64,000 nucleotides of DNA from Onchocerca lupi. Lineage: Eukaryota; Nematoda; Chromadorea; Rhabditida; Onchocercidae. Location of the stretch: NCBI GenBank assembly GCA_028564675.1, contig JAOVVO010000100.1, positions 1-64,000 on the forward strand, written 5' to 3'. This document shows, piece by piece, positions 1 to 12,700 of this stretch (its first letter is position 1; every line of letters begins with the position of its first letter). The position numbers were made by a program, and so were the translations under genes. Under the pieces are notes generated by a model. The model worked only from the letters and a program-made list of their open reading frames with translations, was not told the DNA's origin and searched no databases.

Positions 1-91
<91 letters not shown>
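1..91. repeat. (TAA)n microsatellite
   Basis: The first 91 bases are an almost pure AAT/TAA trinucleotide repeat with a few TGA interruptions. It continues beyond the left edge of the window, so its true length is unknown. No gene is attached to it. Confidence 0.95.
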
Positions 92-93
<2 letters not shown>

Positions 94-819
94 AATGAAT
101 AAATGGGGCGATATTTGCAATGATGATAACAATTATTAACAACGACAATATAAGAGAGAGAAAATATGTATAATATCAGTAATACTGATGAAGAGAAATA
201 GAATAATGCAAAGCTGTATATGGAAAGACTAACGTCAGATTCTGAAATGTTTCTCTTCTCACTGCAAGTAATTGAAGTAAATTAACCAAGAAAGTTAATA
301 AGAAAAGCTGTTTCAGGTTAATCAGAACCGGATCAGTTGAATTTATCAGCAATAGCTGTTGATTGGTGCAATTATCCTCATAATTCTAATCAAATTTTAA
401 AATTTCACGCATAAAACCAAACTCACTTTCATGGTGCAGTTTATATGACCAAAAAAAAAAATATTAATTTAAATATGAAGTTTTTTGAAGAAAATTGAAA
501 AATTAGGTTGTTAAATACATTTGGTGGCATATATATCGCTGAGCTTTTAGGAATAGATCTGCAGACTACGTCATTATACATCCTTATCAGTATTTGTTGT
601 TCATCAATGATGATACCATGTTTATCAACAGTTTAATACAAAAATTTTATTAATGAAATCAATATTTATGAGTGATGTATAATCTTATACTTTATCTTTA
701 TTAATTGAGGAAAGTTTTTGTAGTAGATTTGATAAATTTATATTTTAAATTTTACGAAATTTTTGATGAAAATTTTGAAGTTTGAAAGGATAATAAATGA
801 AAAGAAGTCTGATCTTGTA
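92..819. other. AT-rich intergenic, no gene seen
   Basis: This stretch lies between the left-edge microsatellite and the tRNA. It contains only short, AT-biased open frames with no splice-site support. I see no feature in it. Confidence 0.6.
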
Positions 820-891
820 TCCTCGGTAGTATAGTGGTGAGTATCCGCGCCTGTCACGTGCGAGACCCGGGTTCGATTCCCGGCCGGGGAG
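820..891 (+). tRNA. tRNA-Asp (anticodon GTC)
   Basis: This is a complete 72-nt nuclear tRNA that delivers aspartate to GAC/GAU codons. The 7-bp acceptor stem pairs TCCTCGG (820-826) with CCGGGGA (884-890), followed by discriminator G. The D arm carries the internal A box (around TAGTATAGTGG) and the T arm carries GGTTCGATTCC, the B box. The anticodon loop is CTGTCAC, with GTC at 853-855. There is no intron. A TTTTT run at 896-900 fits RNA polymerase III termination. The body is much more GC-rich than its surroundings, as expected for a functional tRNA. Confidence 0.97.
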
Positions 892-3800
892 TGCATTTTT
901 CTTCCCGTACTTTTTGAAAATACGGTAATGAAGTTGATTAACATGAAATTGATATGATAATGTGAAAGGAATAAAAAGTTTGCTTACAGAAACTAATACC
1001 TAAAGGACAGATTATTTAAAATGAAATAATGAAGAAGAGAATAGATGAAATATAAAAGGAATGAGAAGAATGGAAATGTGATAGAATAAAATGAAATATG
1101 ATTTATTTTTCAGAAGGCAGAGAAAAAAGGACGGAACTGAATAAGTAATCCATCTGAAAAAAGATGAATGCCTTTTTGAATACAACTGATCGATCAACAA
1201 ATCGATTTGAATAGCGAGACTGACAGTAGCCAGGTAGTTATTGTAGTAGTAATTGCTTTAGATGTCGTTATGTCTAATTCAGAATGATACAGGATGGGAT
1301 TTCGAGCAAATCAGAGTGTGGTAAAATAAAAAAGGAAGAATAATGAGGGAGAAGAGGAGAAAAAAGATCGGATGGTGAAGTTCAGCCTAAGCTTTAAGAG
1401 TTATCAGTTCTATCAGTTAGAGATTATCAGTTGACTAGGACTCATAAGTGAGGGAAGTATTAATGCTGATAGACCAATCGCTTCACCAGTTATTCATTCT
1501 ATGATCGGTGATAAATTTCGATTAGTTATCATAACATTTCGGGAGGCATTTTTTTCATACTTTTCTCATATTTTTTCTCAATGATTACATGTAAAGTCAT
1601 TTACAAGCAAAAAATTAATAATAACATTAACAAAACTTAATTTGTTTAAAATTAAAAAATTGCTATTATCAGATATACTTTGTAACATATATGAAATATT
1701 GAATTGATAACAAACAACCAATAAGTAAAAAGATGCATTTGTCAAAGATGGTGAAGGAAATGTTAAAACTTTGGTAAGAAAATGATTAATTTTTTAAACA
1801 TCTTTGTTGCTGCATGATGTTTGTTCTGTCGGATACTTTATAGTAAAATTTGTCATTTCAGTGAAATTAATTAACGGCATTCGAACGAGTAAAAAAAGTG
1901 CAATGACTTGAATAAACAAAAAATGTGTAAACTAACTCATAATGTACTAAATCCTTCTCTTTAACCGAAGCGATTATTTATGGAGAAAACCGAAACACAT
2001 GGATCACGTGAAGATATCTTGATATGACAATCTCAAATAGAATTATTCAATTCCTGATGATAATTTCCTGCAAAACGAATAACACATTATAATGAACGAA
2101 CCAACCATTATTGTGATGCAGTTTACGATGTATAATAATTTGCAGCAAAAGTTACCGTAAACAAAAAACAATCTTGATTCAATGACGATCCAATGCTGAT
2201 ATGATAACATAAATGCGATATCTTTTTATAATTTGAATCAGAAGACATGTAAGACTAAATTGACATTAGATATGGAAGTTGCTGTTTACATCTGAATGCA
2301 TTTTGATCTACAGATATCAGAATGATTATTAGGAAGATTATGATGTCAAATCGTTGTTAGGAAATCAAGATACTTGCAAAGATTTTTTTATTTCACAAAT
2401 TTAATAGAAAACATGTAGTACTAATGAAGAAGAAATAAAAGTATTGCATGCTCCCTTTCGGCAAAATAAAAAAGATTGCGATAGCCGTAGAAGTTGAGAA
2501 TCTGGAAAGAAATCAAAGATCAAAAACAGATATGTAGAAATCTGAGATCTGCAAAATTTTCAATACTTCTCATTCTCACCGATATGTTCAAATTATGCAA
2601 AGTATTGTTGATAAACAAGTACTAAAAATATGCGAAATTTTTGTTTTATTAATTTTATAATTTCGATGGTTCTATTTATATATTGAACGGGATGATCAAA
2701 TAAATCATATGAAAGATACTGAAAAAGCATCTAATGCATGTTTCGAGTTGCCGAGCAGAAAAATGAGTGAATACCTAACATAAGTTTATTGTTTGATACC
2801 AGCAATTATGATCATATTCTTTTGGAAACTTAATATGTCAATATGATACCTAAATAGAATCGAATATATATTCTGGTAATATAGTGACTGTTGAAAATAC
2901 AAGTTTAGATTATCGATAATATGATAAGCAGTGATAATAATAACAATGTTCTGAAATATCCACTTTCAGTAATTTCGAAAATCATCAACAAGATGATATC
3001 TTGCAGATTATCATTATAGAGAAAACTTATCGATCACTAAAAATAGTTGATAAGATTATATCAATAATGAGAATAATTAATTATATTAGCGCTAAAAAGT
3101 GACATATCGGCATATATACACACTGACATGCAACTTGCATAAAACACGAAACATAAAAAATATAACAAATTTTTATCATATTTGACAAGAGGAACAGAGA
3201 AATGACGGAGAAAGAAATGATAGGAAACTTGTTTGCAAATTGCAAACAAAGTTTCTAATTACCCATTTATAAGACTGGTTTTGAGTGGATTTATCGATGC
3301 TGTTCATCTCCATCTCCTTTGTTTAATCATCTCAAATGATCATTTCAATTTTCACTTTCTGATTTGGACTTATTGACTTATTTTATACCGGCAATTATTT
3401 GATAATCACTGTTATCAATATAGTACGAAATTTAATTGTGGTGATAGTGATAAAGGCGGAAACGGATTTGAAAATCTTTTAATGCCACTTTTTCCACTAC
3501 TTTTATGCAATTAATAATTAACAATATTAGTTCTACCAGAAAAGTTTGATTCATTTGGTAAAATTTTTCGAATTGAAGTATAACCAAATGAATTCCTATT
3601 TGCAATTCCGGAATAACTCAACTATCGATATTCGTAAATTTATCACGAATCGTATAGATTCTTGTTGATAAAAGTTAAATTATCACTTATATTATGAAAT
3701 GCAAAACATAATACAATCAGATATTTTACTTGAAGAATATAACTTTTCAGCGATGTATGAATTGATGAATGATTCAAACGAAAATATAGCATTGTTAAAT

Positions 3801-4590
3801 TGAAGAAGCCAAAAAAGAAACATTTTCTACTAACTTATCAATCAATGCTTTCATGCAATACAATGGCAGTATTTTGATTTTTATATCTGGAAGAAATGAA
3901 AATCAATAAAAGCAAAATTTTTTTATTCTTAATCATCACAACATTTAGTTGAAGCAAGCAAACGAAGGATTATTTCGATTCTTTGGATAATTTATAAATA
4001 CGCACAATTGATAAGTTGTAATATAAATATTCATCGACCATTTTATGAATCGGTGAGGCGAGCGAAAAGGATAGCTTTATGTTCGAAGAAAGAATTGTAA
4101 TAATTCCTGACAGTCGATAGTGATGATAATGAGGAGAATTGACGTTCAAGTCTCATTTCAATACTGCTTTCAAGTTTGTTCAAATACTATTCTTATTCCA
4201 TGGCTCTAATTCATTTCATTTTAAGAAAAAATCAGGAAAGAAACAAAAAAGATCGGCAATTATTTCAGTTACTTTGAAAATTTCGCTTTGGAATCTAGCA
4301 AAATTTTGAAAATTGCAGTAGATATTACCTCTTTTACTATTTTTAAATTGTTGATCTGAAAGTTTTTCTGAGGACCTGTTTGACAGCTAAAGTGTCCTCA
4401 TCAGAGCAAAGGAAGAGTCATACAAAAGCAAAATAAATGTGCAGTGGCTTAGAGCAAAGTAAAGAGAGAGTGGTAAAGGCTGTTGAAATGATAAAGTAAA
4501 AGTAAAATTTCATTAATCATTGCATTCAAAGCTTCATAAGTGAGAAGTGATGATATCCAATTTCTTCTATGCACATTGATTGATCCAGCA
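892..4590. other. AT-rich gene desert
   Basis: About 3.7 kb without a supportable gene. Open frames are short, rich in Phe/Ile/Lys/Asn, and lack acceptors or donors at their ends. A short perfect repeat (GTTTGCAAATTGCAAAC) near 3230 is a palindrome. Nothing else stands out. Confidence 0.5.
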
Positions 4591-4593
4591 ATA

Positions 4594-5265
4594 TTAAATG
4601 AACAAATTTGATATCTCGAATGCCTTCTTAATATCACTCAAGATCAATTTCCATAGCTTTTCGTTTGACTGTAAATCTCGGATTTGAATATCATCAGCTA
4701 CGAATGAATTTTTAAAGAAATTCTTTCGAAACTTGAAAATTCACGATCACTAGGAAATAAAGCAAGTTCAGTCTTCCTTCACTTATAACAACACTCAGCA
4801 TTTCCCCATTTGCAGTGACCCAAATCCAATTCTTTCACAGTATCAACATCAATTGGTTCTGCAGTGGCTGCAGTTCTCGAAAAATGAATCATCGGTCGAA
4901 CGGTCAATGTATTTTCTTTGTTAACAATTGAAATTTGATGTCCTTCAAAAATAATTCTCCACTTTTTCGAATGACATCATTTTCCCAATGTTATTCCGTT
5001 CGATTTGTAGTCATAAATGTTTTATTATCATTATGAGGAGTGAATTAGGAAGTGATGGCAGTGTTACTCTGAATAATCAAAACGAATCATTTTATGCAAT
5101 CATTTCCTTACATATCTCATTTACTGAACGTCATTTCCTATCAATGATGCGATTTTCTTTTTTCGCTCGACATATTCTCCGGTCATAATCTGCGATATAA
5201 ACTTCCGTAAATTTATCTTCTTTATGTTTGGTACCGCCTTTCTGCACTTCTCTTTGTTCTTTTTT
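4594..5265 (-). pseudogene. Decayed protein-coding fragment, family unknown
   Basis: Read on the minus strand, this 0.67-kb stretch keeps protein-like composition across at least three frames but is broken by stops and shifts. The first part (about 5265-5139) reads KEDKFTEVYIADYDRR. A second part (4949-4698) includes NTLTVRPMIHFSRTAATAEP and ELDLGHCKWGNAECC, crosses a TGA near 4777 and continues into ALFPSDREFSSFE. A third (about 4720-4594) reads IQIRDLQSNEKLWKLILSD before a stop. The charged, non-repetitive residues and higher GC differ from chance ORFs nearby. Several internal stops are TGA. I do not recognise the family. It could instead be a real gene whose short introns I failed to place. 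Confidence 0.45.
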
Positions 5266-5299
5266 TTGATCTAGAAATCAGTCATTTCCGAAACATTCC

Positions 5300-6300
5300 A
5301 TTTCATAACGTCATATCTTTAGTCTTTGGTACAGTATCAAATGAAGCAGAGGTTGCGGAATCAGTATGATTGGGAGGAAAAGATTAATCGTTGAAAAAGG
5401 CATCTCTTAATATGTCGCTTAAATCATTGCCTCTCAGTTTTCATAAACAATTTGAAGTGGAATTTCGGAGAGCATTAAGGAAAGAAACGCTCAAAACTGA
5501 ATCTTATGCATAATAATTTTTTGGATAAAATAGTTTTTGCAATGGGTTCAAAAGTAGACAATTATAGCAGAAATGATTAAGAGTTGATAGTTAAAGTTAA
5601 TTGATGGATAAAAAATTTTAAGTTCAAAATGGAAAATTTTCAAAAAAAAGTTTAAATAAGCTCTAAAAGTAATGGTTGAGTAAATGAAGAAATATTTGAA
5701 TAAATATTTAAAAAAAGTTGAAAGCATTTACAAAACTAGAAAAGACACTCAAGTATTCCATTTCAAGTTCAAAACAAACAGTCAAGAAATGCGAAATCCG
5801 TAAAAATTGTTATGAAATTCAGTGATAAGATAATATTCAAAGCAAAAAGCAAAATAAGATTAAAATGAACGAATCATTGATTTCAGGATGAAATTGAATT
5901 GAATAACAATGATGTCGAATAAATTAGCTAATTTGAAGTGGAAGGAAAGTTGACATTTAAATGAAGTCATCAGCATCTTAAATAATCTAAATACTGCCCA
6001 TTGTTTCTTAAGTATGATACCACTAGGATTTTGCAAAGTGATCGTATTATCCGAGAAATAATTAATTTAATTGTGATCAAATTGCACTAATAATAATGAT
6101 AAGGAAATGATTCAATCATATTGAATCACAATATAAAGACTACAACAAAAGATTGATCATTGTTTCTCAAAACATAGTAAATTTATATATAAATCCAATA
6201 AAATCTCTGTAAAGTTTTCTTTCTGTCTAAGATTAACGATCAAAATCGCCAAACTTTAGAAGTAGATTTGATCACTAAGAAAAAAAAAGAAATCTGATGA
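5300..6300. other. AT-rich intergenic, no gene seen
   Basis: About 1 kb between the decayed coding fragment and the composite repeat. I see no coding frame with splice support, no RNA gene and no notable repeat. Confidence 0.5.
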
Positions 6301-6309
6301 TTAGTCATA

Positions 6310-6750
6310 ATATTAATCAAGCTATATGCTCATGGATAGCGATAAAATGAGACATATGTATGCGAGTGCGACAAAACGGCAAAGTTAGAATTTACGAACG
6401 TGTATCGCGATAAAATAGGTCATAGGTCATTTGTTAGAAATTAATCGAGCTGTATGCTCATGCATAGCAATAAAATGAGATAGACGTTTGCGAGTGCGCC
6501 AAAATATGACTCATACTCATTTTTAGGGTTAAATTAGAATTTACGAACGTGTATCGCGACAAAATAGCCATGTATTAGCATAAAGCTTAATTAATTGCTA
6601 AAAAATGACCTATGACCTATTTTATTGCGGAATATATTCGAAATTTTGATTCAGCCTTAAAAATGAGTATGGATCATATTTTGGCGCACTTGCACACCTA
6701 TATCTCATTTTATGGCCATACATAAGCATAAAGCTTAATTAATTACTATA
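6310..6750. repeat. Composite direct and inverted repeat (MITE-like)
   Basis: Two diverged direct copies start near 6313 and 6438. Each carries TATGCTCATG.ATAGC, then ATAAAATGAGA, GCGAGTGCG and, further on, TTACGAACGTGTATCGCG. Two inverted copies follow. The block 6577-6630 is the reverse complement of 6406-6459 (shared core AATAGGTCATAGGTCA). The block around 6658-6745 is an inverted copy of about 6437-6524, sharing AAGTGCGCCAAAATATGA-like sequence. The whole could fold into a large hairpin. There is no open frame, so it is probably a non-autonomous repeat family member. Confidence 0.75.
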
Positions 6751-6769
6751 TTGCACGCTAAAAATCTAT

Positions 6770-9700
6770 CGATAATTCTATTTGTCGCTGTTGTTTATTT
6801 TTGATGAAAACAAGAAGTTAGTTCTTTTTATATTTCAAGCTTCTCCGAGATATATTGCTACTTTTTACTTTATTTCAAAACTTCAACTTCTGCAGAATTA
6901 TATTTTAATGAAACACTTGAAATTTGAACTGTAATCATCAAAAATTGACGAAGAAATTGAGCAAATCATCTGTTGCATCGTTTTTATGAGTTAAGATTAC
7001 TGTACATGATAACGGATGATCGACTAATAGAGACATCATAAAAGATTTTAGAAAATGGATAAGATGGTCATCATCTTTACTCTCATTCATTCTTTCATAG
7101 ATGTTTGCGATATAGTGACAATAAAATCGGATTGTAAAGTGACTATCTCAATATCATAAAACTACTATTTCCCCAGCAATTACTATTACTATCTTATTAC
7201 ACCGATATTAATACTAATAATTATAATTATATTCATATAAATACTATTTTTACTGATAGCACTAAAATAAGTACTAATACTGTCAAACAAACAGCGGTAA
7301 TACAACGACAACAACCATTGCTTAATGTCAAACAACTATCCTTTTTACTAATCAAATAGACAAGTGGCTGGATAGACAAGCAAGTAAACAATCAACTTCA
7401 AAGTAAATTGAACACTAGGCGACCTTTTCGTTCATTTCCGATTTTCCGGTAACACCAATAAGTTGGCACGATATTCATAAAATGTACTAAATAACTATAT
7501 TGCACTAATTGCAACTTGCGATTTTTCGGAAACAAATTAACATTTGAAATTAAAGAGGAAATCAAATATCCAAAAAAAAAAAAAAAAAAATACCAAAAAA
7601 AAAAAGTTTAGCAAATTAATATTCCATATGCCAAGTAATTTCATTAAATTCGTAATTATCCATCATTCGAGATGGTTATGCAAGAAGAAGAATGATAGAT
7701 ACCATTTAACAACGATTGAAACTTCAGAATAAGATGAATACCGAAGAGGGATTCTTTCGTAACACATTGAATTGAATGAGAGGCAATTAAATGAAAAAAT
7801 GATAGAAGAAATTTGAAATGTTTACACAATTATTTTTGTTGTCCAAACTGACTGTTACGTCAAGGACGTGTCATGTGGAATAAGTGATTTTAACGTTTAA
7901 TGGAAAAAAAAAGGGAAGCTCCAGCGAACATTTCTTTTGCAACGCCTCAATAAATCCCATTAATTTATAAATTTTTTCAAAGTTTAAACATTTTTCTGAT
8001 AAATTCTGAAACTCAAACAAATTATGATTAAATGAAGAAATTCGAAGAAATTCTGAGATATTCCAAGAAAAGCATGGGAAGAAAAAGAGAAAAAAAATCG
8101 AGAAAAAATTTTTGGAAAGTCTTAATTTTGTTAATTACAAAATATTGTATTCTCAAATATTATGATCATACTCGGTATATTTGCTTTTATGGTTCTTCAA
8201 GTCTTGATAATAGTCTTGAATTTGATAGTCTTAAGCAGATCATTGAAAGTTCATGATAAATTTTCTTAACAAATTAAGAATTTGAATAAATTTTTAGCAT
8301 ATAAGATTTTGCTAATCGCGTCATTTTGATTTAACTAGAAAAATTGTATTTAATGCTACAAAGTGTTGAAGAATTAATAAATCCCCATCTTTCACTTTTA
8401 TGCAAACATTTCCATGTCTGACTAAATTTCTAGAATTTCTCAGAAAACTAGTAAAATTATTTAGAAATTCGAAGTTTTTTAAGTTTTCTTAAAATTTTGA
8501 AAGTTTAAAAAAAAGTCCGGAATAATTTTTTCTTTTTTTTTTTTAAATGACAGAAATGTGAAGAATGATTGTAGATTCCATTCCGATATATCCAAAAATG
8601 ATGTGTCCAACTGTAATGTCACTCATTTTTTATTATTTGCTTAGTTTGGGGAAATCTAATGAATTCCATTAAAATATTTATTATATGATTTACAGATATG
8701 ATCCTTATGTTATTGCATATAGATATGGATTTATTGATTGGAGTAAAATTATAAAATTGGAATTGAGAAGTTGAAACAGCGAAATAAATTGGTGTGATTC
8801 AGAGTGATGGATTCTGACCGCTTTAGCATCCATCATTCTAAAAATGTTTGCTAAAATTTTTCAAAAAAAAAAACAGAAAGAAAGAAACGAAATCAATCAG
8901 AACTTGCACATTCGAGTATGAAACTGTATGAGTAAAAGCATGTTTCGAAGAAAAAAGTGATTTTCTTCAAATTTCAAAAAACTGGTATCGAATGGAGGTG
9001 TAAAAGATGGAATGATTACTGAAATGGTGAAAGTGTACCGTTAAGAAAGATATATAAGATGTTGTGATTTACTAATTGGCTGCTAAATTTTAATGCAATC
9101 ATCAAATGAAGTTGCAAAATGATATTGGGAAAAATGAAGAAAAAAGAGATGAAATGAAAGGAAGCATGGGAAGGAGAGAGAGAGAGAAAAGTTTTATTTA
9201 AAATTACTGATTTGACAATGATTGACCTTCAAATTATCTGGCGGAATATCATTCTAATAAAATTTCCGCATTTATAACGGTATGAAGTTATTCGACAAAC
9301 GAACAAGCAACATTTAAATTAAAGAATAATTAAGTTAAAAGTTAAACAATTATAATCACCTGAAACAGGACTTGGCAACTTTTTGAAAATCTTGTCATTT
9401 TAATATTTAAGAAAGTATTTGCTAAAAACTAGAGATGAATATACATACGGAAAACCAGATAAGCTGGATACATAAGTATCCATGACATCAGAAAACACGA
9501 ATAGATTCATTAGAAGATGGAAAAGCTTAATAATGTCTTGCTTTAGACTTCTTAACTTGCATTAGATATTAGATTTGTGTTGGAAATTTTAAAAATTTCG
9601 AAAATTCCTTATCAATTTTTCCTTGATTTAGCACAAATTGCTAAAACTACAAACTTACTAGAAAATTATTACATAATTTAATTCATTATTTAAAAGATAT

Positions 9701-12700
9701 AGCCTTCCATAAAATTATAAACAGAAAACACTGCCAAATTGAACAATTAAATTTTTGTAACCCAAGCTGATTATATGAAGAATGGAACTATGTGATTAAT
9801 TGATTTTTAACGATAATCTCGGGAGTTATCTACCACTTATCAATCTTCCGTTGGTTACCAATTAACCAACAGTTCAGTGTCACTAAATGCACTTTTGATC
9901 CACCAATATTATTAAGCATGTTTGAATAAATCAATTGCATTTTTGTGAGATGTAAAAAAAAAAAAACTGCAATTTTTAATTTCTTACTGCAAAATGCAAT
10001 TTGCAGTCTTGCACGCAGCAGTTGGCATTTGCTTTTTTTGATGAAGAAATGTTAAGTTTTGGAAATGTCTTTTATTTTATAGTGTCACCAAAAACTTTTA
10101 TTATTTAATTTATGAAAAATGCGGGGAATTTCTGGAAAGGATATAAAGAAAAACGAAAAATATGATAAAATCAAATAGATGCCAAGTGTAAAATAATAGC
10201 TTAATACTATGTTCAGGTAAATCAATGCTTACTTTGACATTCTAATTAGACTAACAAATGACAAATTTGCAGGATTGAAATTTATGAAATTGATAGATGA
10301 TAACTTTCAATGAGTTTTTTTATTATCATACCGAAAGCTTTCTGAGTTTATCGTACTGTACTCCGGCGTTATCTGATATTGATATCTTTTTAACAATTGA
10401 ATTTCAAAAAATTTTAAATTTAATGTGAAGTTATCAGCAATTGAATTTCCGAGCAAGATGAAAGAAATTGTCATATCAAACTATTAATAGTTGATGAATG
10501 AATATTGAACAACTGGTACGGTAAAGATGCGATAAAGAGTCATATAATTGGAATAGTAATTAGATAATTAATTTTATGATTGAGCAGTTTCTCTAAAATG
10601 ATAATATTGATGAATGATTAGTAATGATATGAAAGGAAGTGACATCCTTTCGGAGATAAAATGATAAGTCGAATGTTAAATAACGATTCAGTCATTATAT
10701 TACAACATTCTTCTGCTTCCTTCGCTTCCATCAGATTTGTCGCTTCAAAATGGAACTTAATTCGAGAATTAAAATTTAGCATAAGCAGATGAAAAATGAA
10801 TGAACTGAACAAAGATACAATCATAATTATTGTAGTATCTTTAAAATTTTTGAAGAAACCTGAATATATTTTGAAAAACTTGAAAAAAAAACTACATTTT
10901 GAAAAATGTATTGTTTTAAGAGAATATTATTGCTAATACTTTTCATACGAAATGAAGACAATGAAAGAACAGAAATACAAAACTTAATTAAATTTATCTC
11001 AAAATAGAACAGAAAAAAGTAGAAATAAGAATTAGATTAATTAAGATTGGAAGACAAATTTGAGACTGAGAAAAGTCAAACATTTTCAATGAAATCAAAA
11101 TTAGAATTATGAATCGAGCCGATTAAATCTGATCGAATTAATTCTGATTTGAATTTAGCTATCTGACAGTGTAATATACTCGACGAACATATGCCATGGC
11201 TTCCGCTTCTTTTTCCTGTCATTTATAAAATTAATCTGTTACATTTTTGGGAATTCGAAAAAGTTTTTCTAGCAATGCGTGCATTTAGCAGAAAAAAACT
11301 TCTGAGACGTGAACTTTAGAGGTAGTAAGGTAATTAGAAAGAAAAGACATTTCATATATCCTGCTTTGGAATTTTTCGTGAAAAAAAAAATAATGTGAGC
11401 TATATCTGCAAGTATAATAACTGCAAGCTGCATGCAACACAGTAACTCTGAAGAATTTATTAATATTCTTATAAGTATGATTAACTAAATTTTGAAACAG
11501 GGATACTATTTAAAATCTACCTTATTGTGCTAAATTTTGCTAAACTTCGAAAATTAATTCATGAAATTTAAATGAAATTTTAGAAATTTCTATTAAAATA
11601 TCAATCTTAATTATTAAATATTATTTTAAATATTAACAGTTCGTTGTTCGCATGTTAATATTTTAAATAAAATTTCTAGCGGTGGAAGTGTCATTACGAA
11701 TCACATCATTTGCATTTTTTTACATTCACATCGAAATTTTATTGGGAAGAAAGATCAGATAATCGGTTTAAACAAATATATAAATGGAGATAAAATGAGA
11801 TATAAGTATGGATGATGCAACTCAAATTCCATTTATTCTAGAGATAAATGGAAAATTAAAAAGAATATTTGAAATTCTCCCTGAAATATCAAAAAAATAA
11901 AAAAGACATATGCAAAATTTCATTTGAATTATCTGATCTATCTGCACATTTTCATTTCAAGTAGTAATTCCTTTATTAATTAGCTCAATTATTGCTATCG
12001 AAGAAAATGAGAACATTATCACATCGCTGTTCCTGTCCTTTGTCAATTCTCGATCTACAATTACAGGTAAAAGGAACTCCGCACTTTTCCACTTCTCTTT
12101 TGTAATAATATGAAATGAAACATAACTGCAAATATCGTAAAATGAAATGCATTTATCATCTTAAATTATATCCATTCTTCATTAAATTTTATTTAGCAAT
12201 TTGCAAAAGCTAGTTTTGAAAAAGAATGAAACGATCAATTTTTCTAGAAACAAAATTTGGGACGATTTCAGGAGGTAAAGTTTTTGATAAATTCAACAAT
12301 CTATGCAAATAATTCCGATTAATTGCATTCCAACGCATCAATTGGGCAGTTAGCCTTCTTTTCCTCTTTGTTCCCCAGTACCATTTTATATTTACATTTA
12401 AATATGAAATTGGTAACAATGAAGCAGGGGATGATGGAATGACCTTTTGGTGGTATTAAGGAATCGATACTTATATGAATACTGTATTCAGATTTATCAG
12501 ATCATCAATCAGTCGCTAATCATTTGCCAAAGAGAAAGCAAATTTATCATAGGAACAATAAAATGTTGCAATTTTTACAGTTAGTTGTGACTGAAATTTT
12601 AATTTAAATATTGATAATAAATTATTTCATTTTTTATATTTTATGAATAATTGGTCGTTGTAGATTTATGAGATATTACGAAAGAATCTTGGCAACGTTT

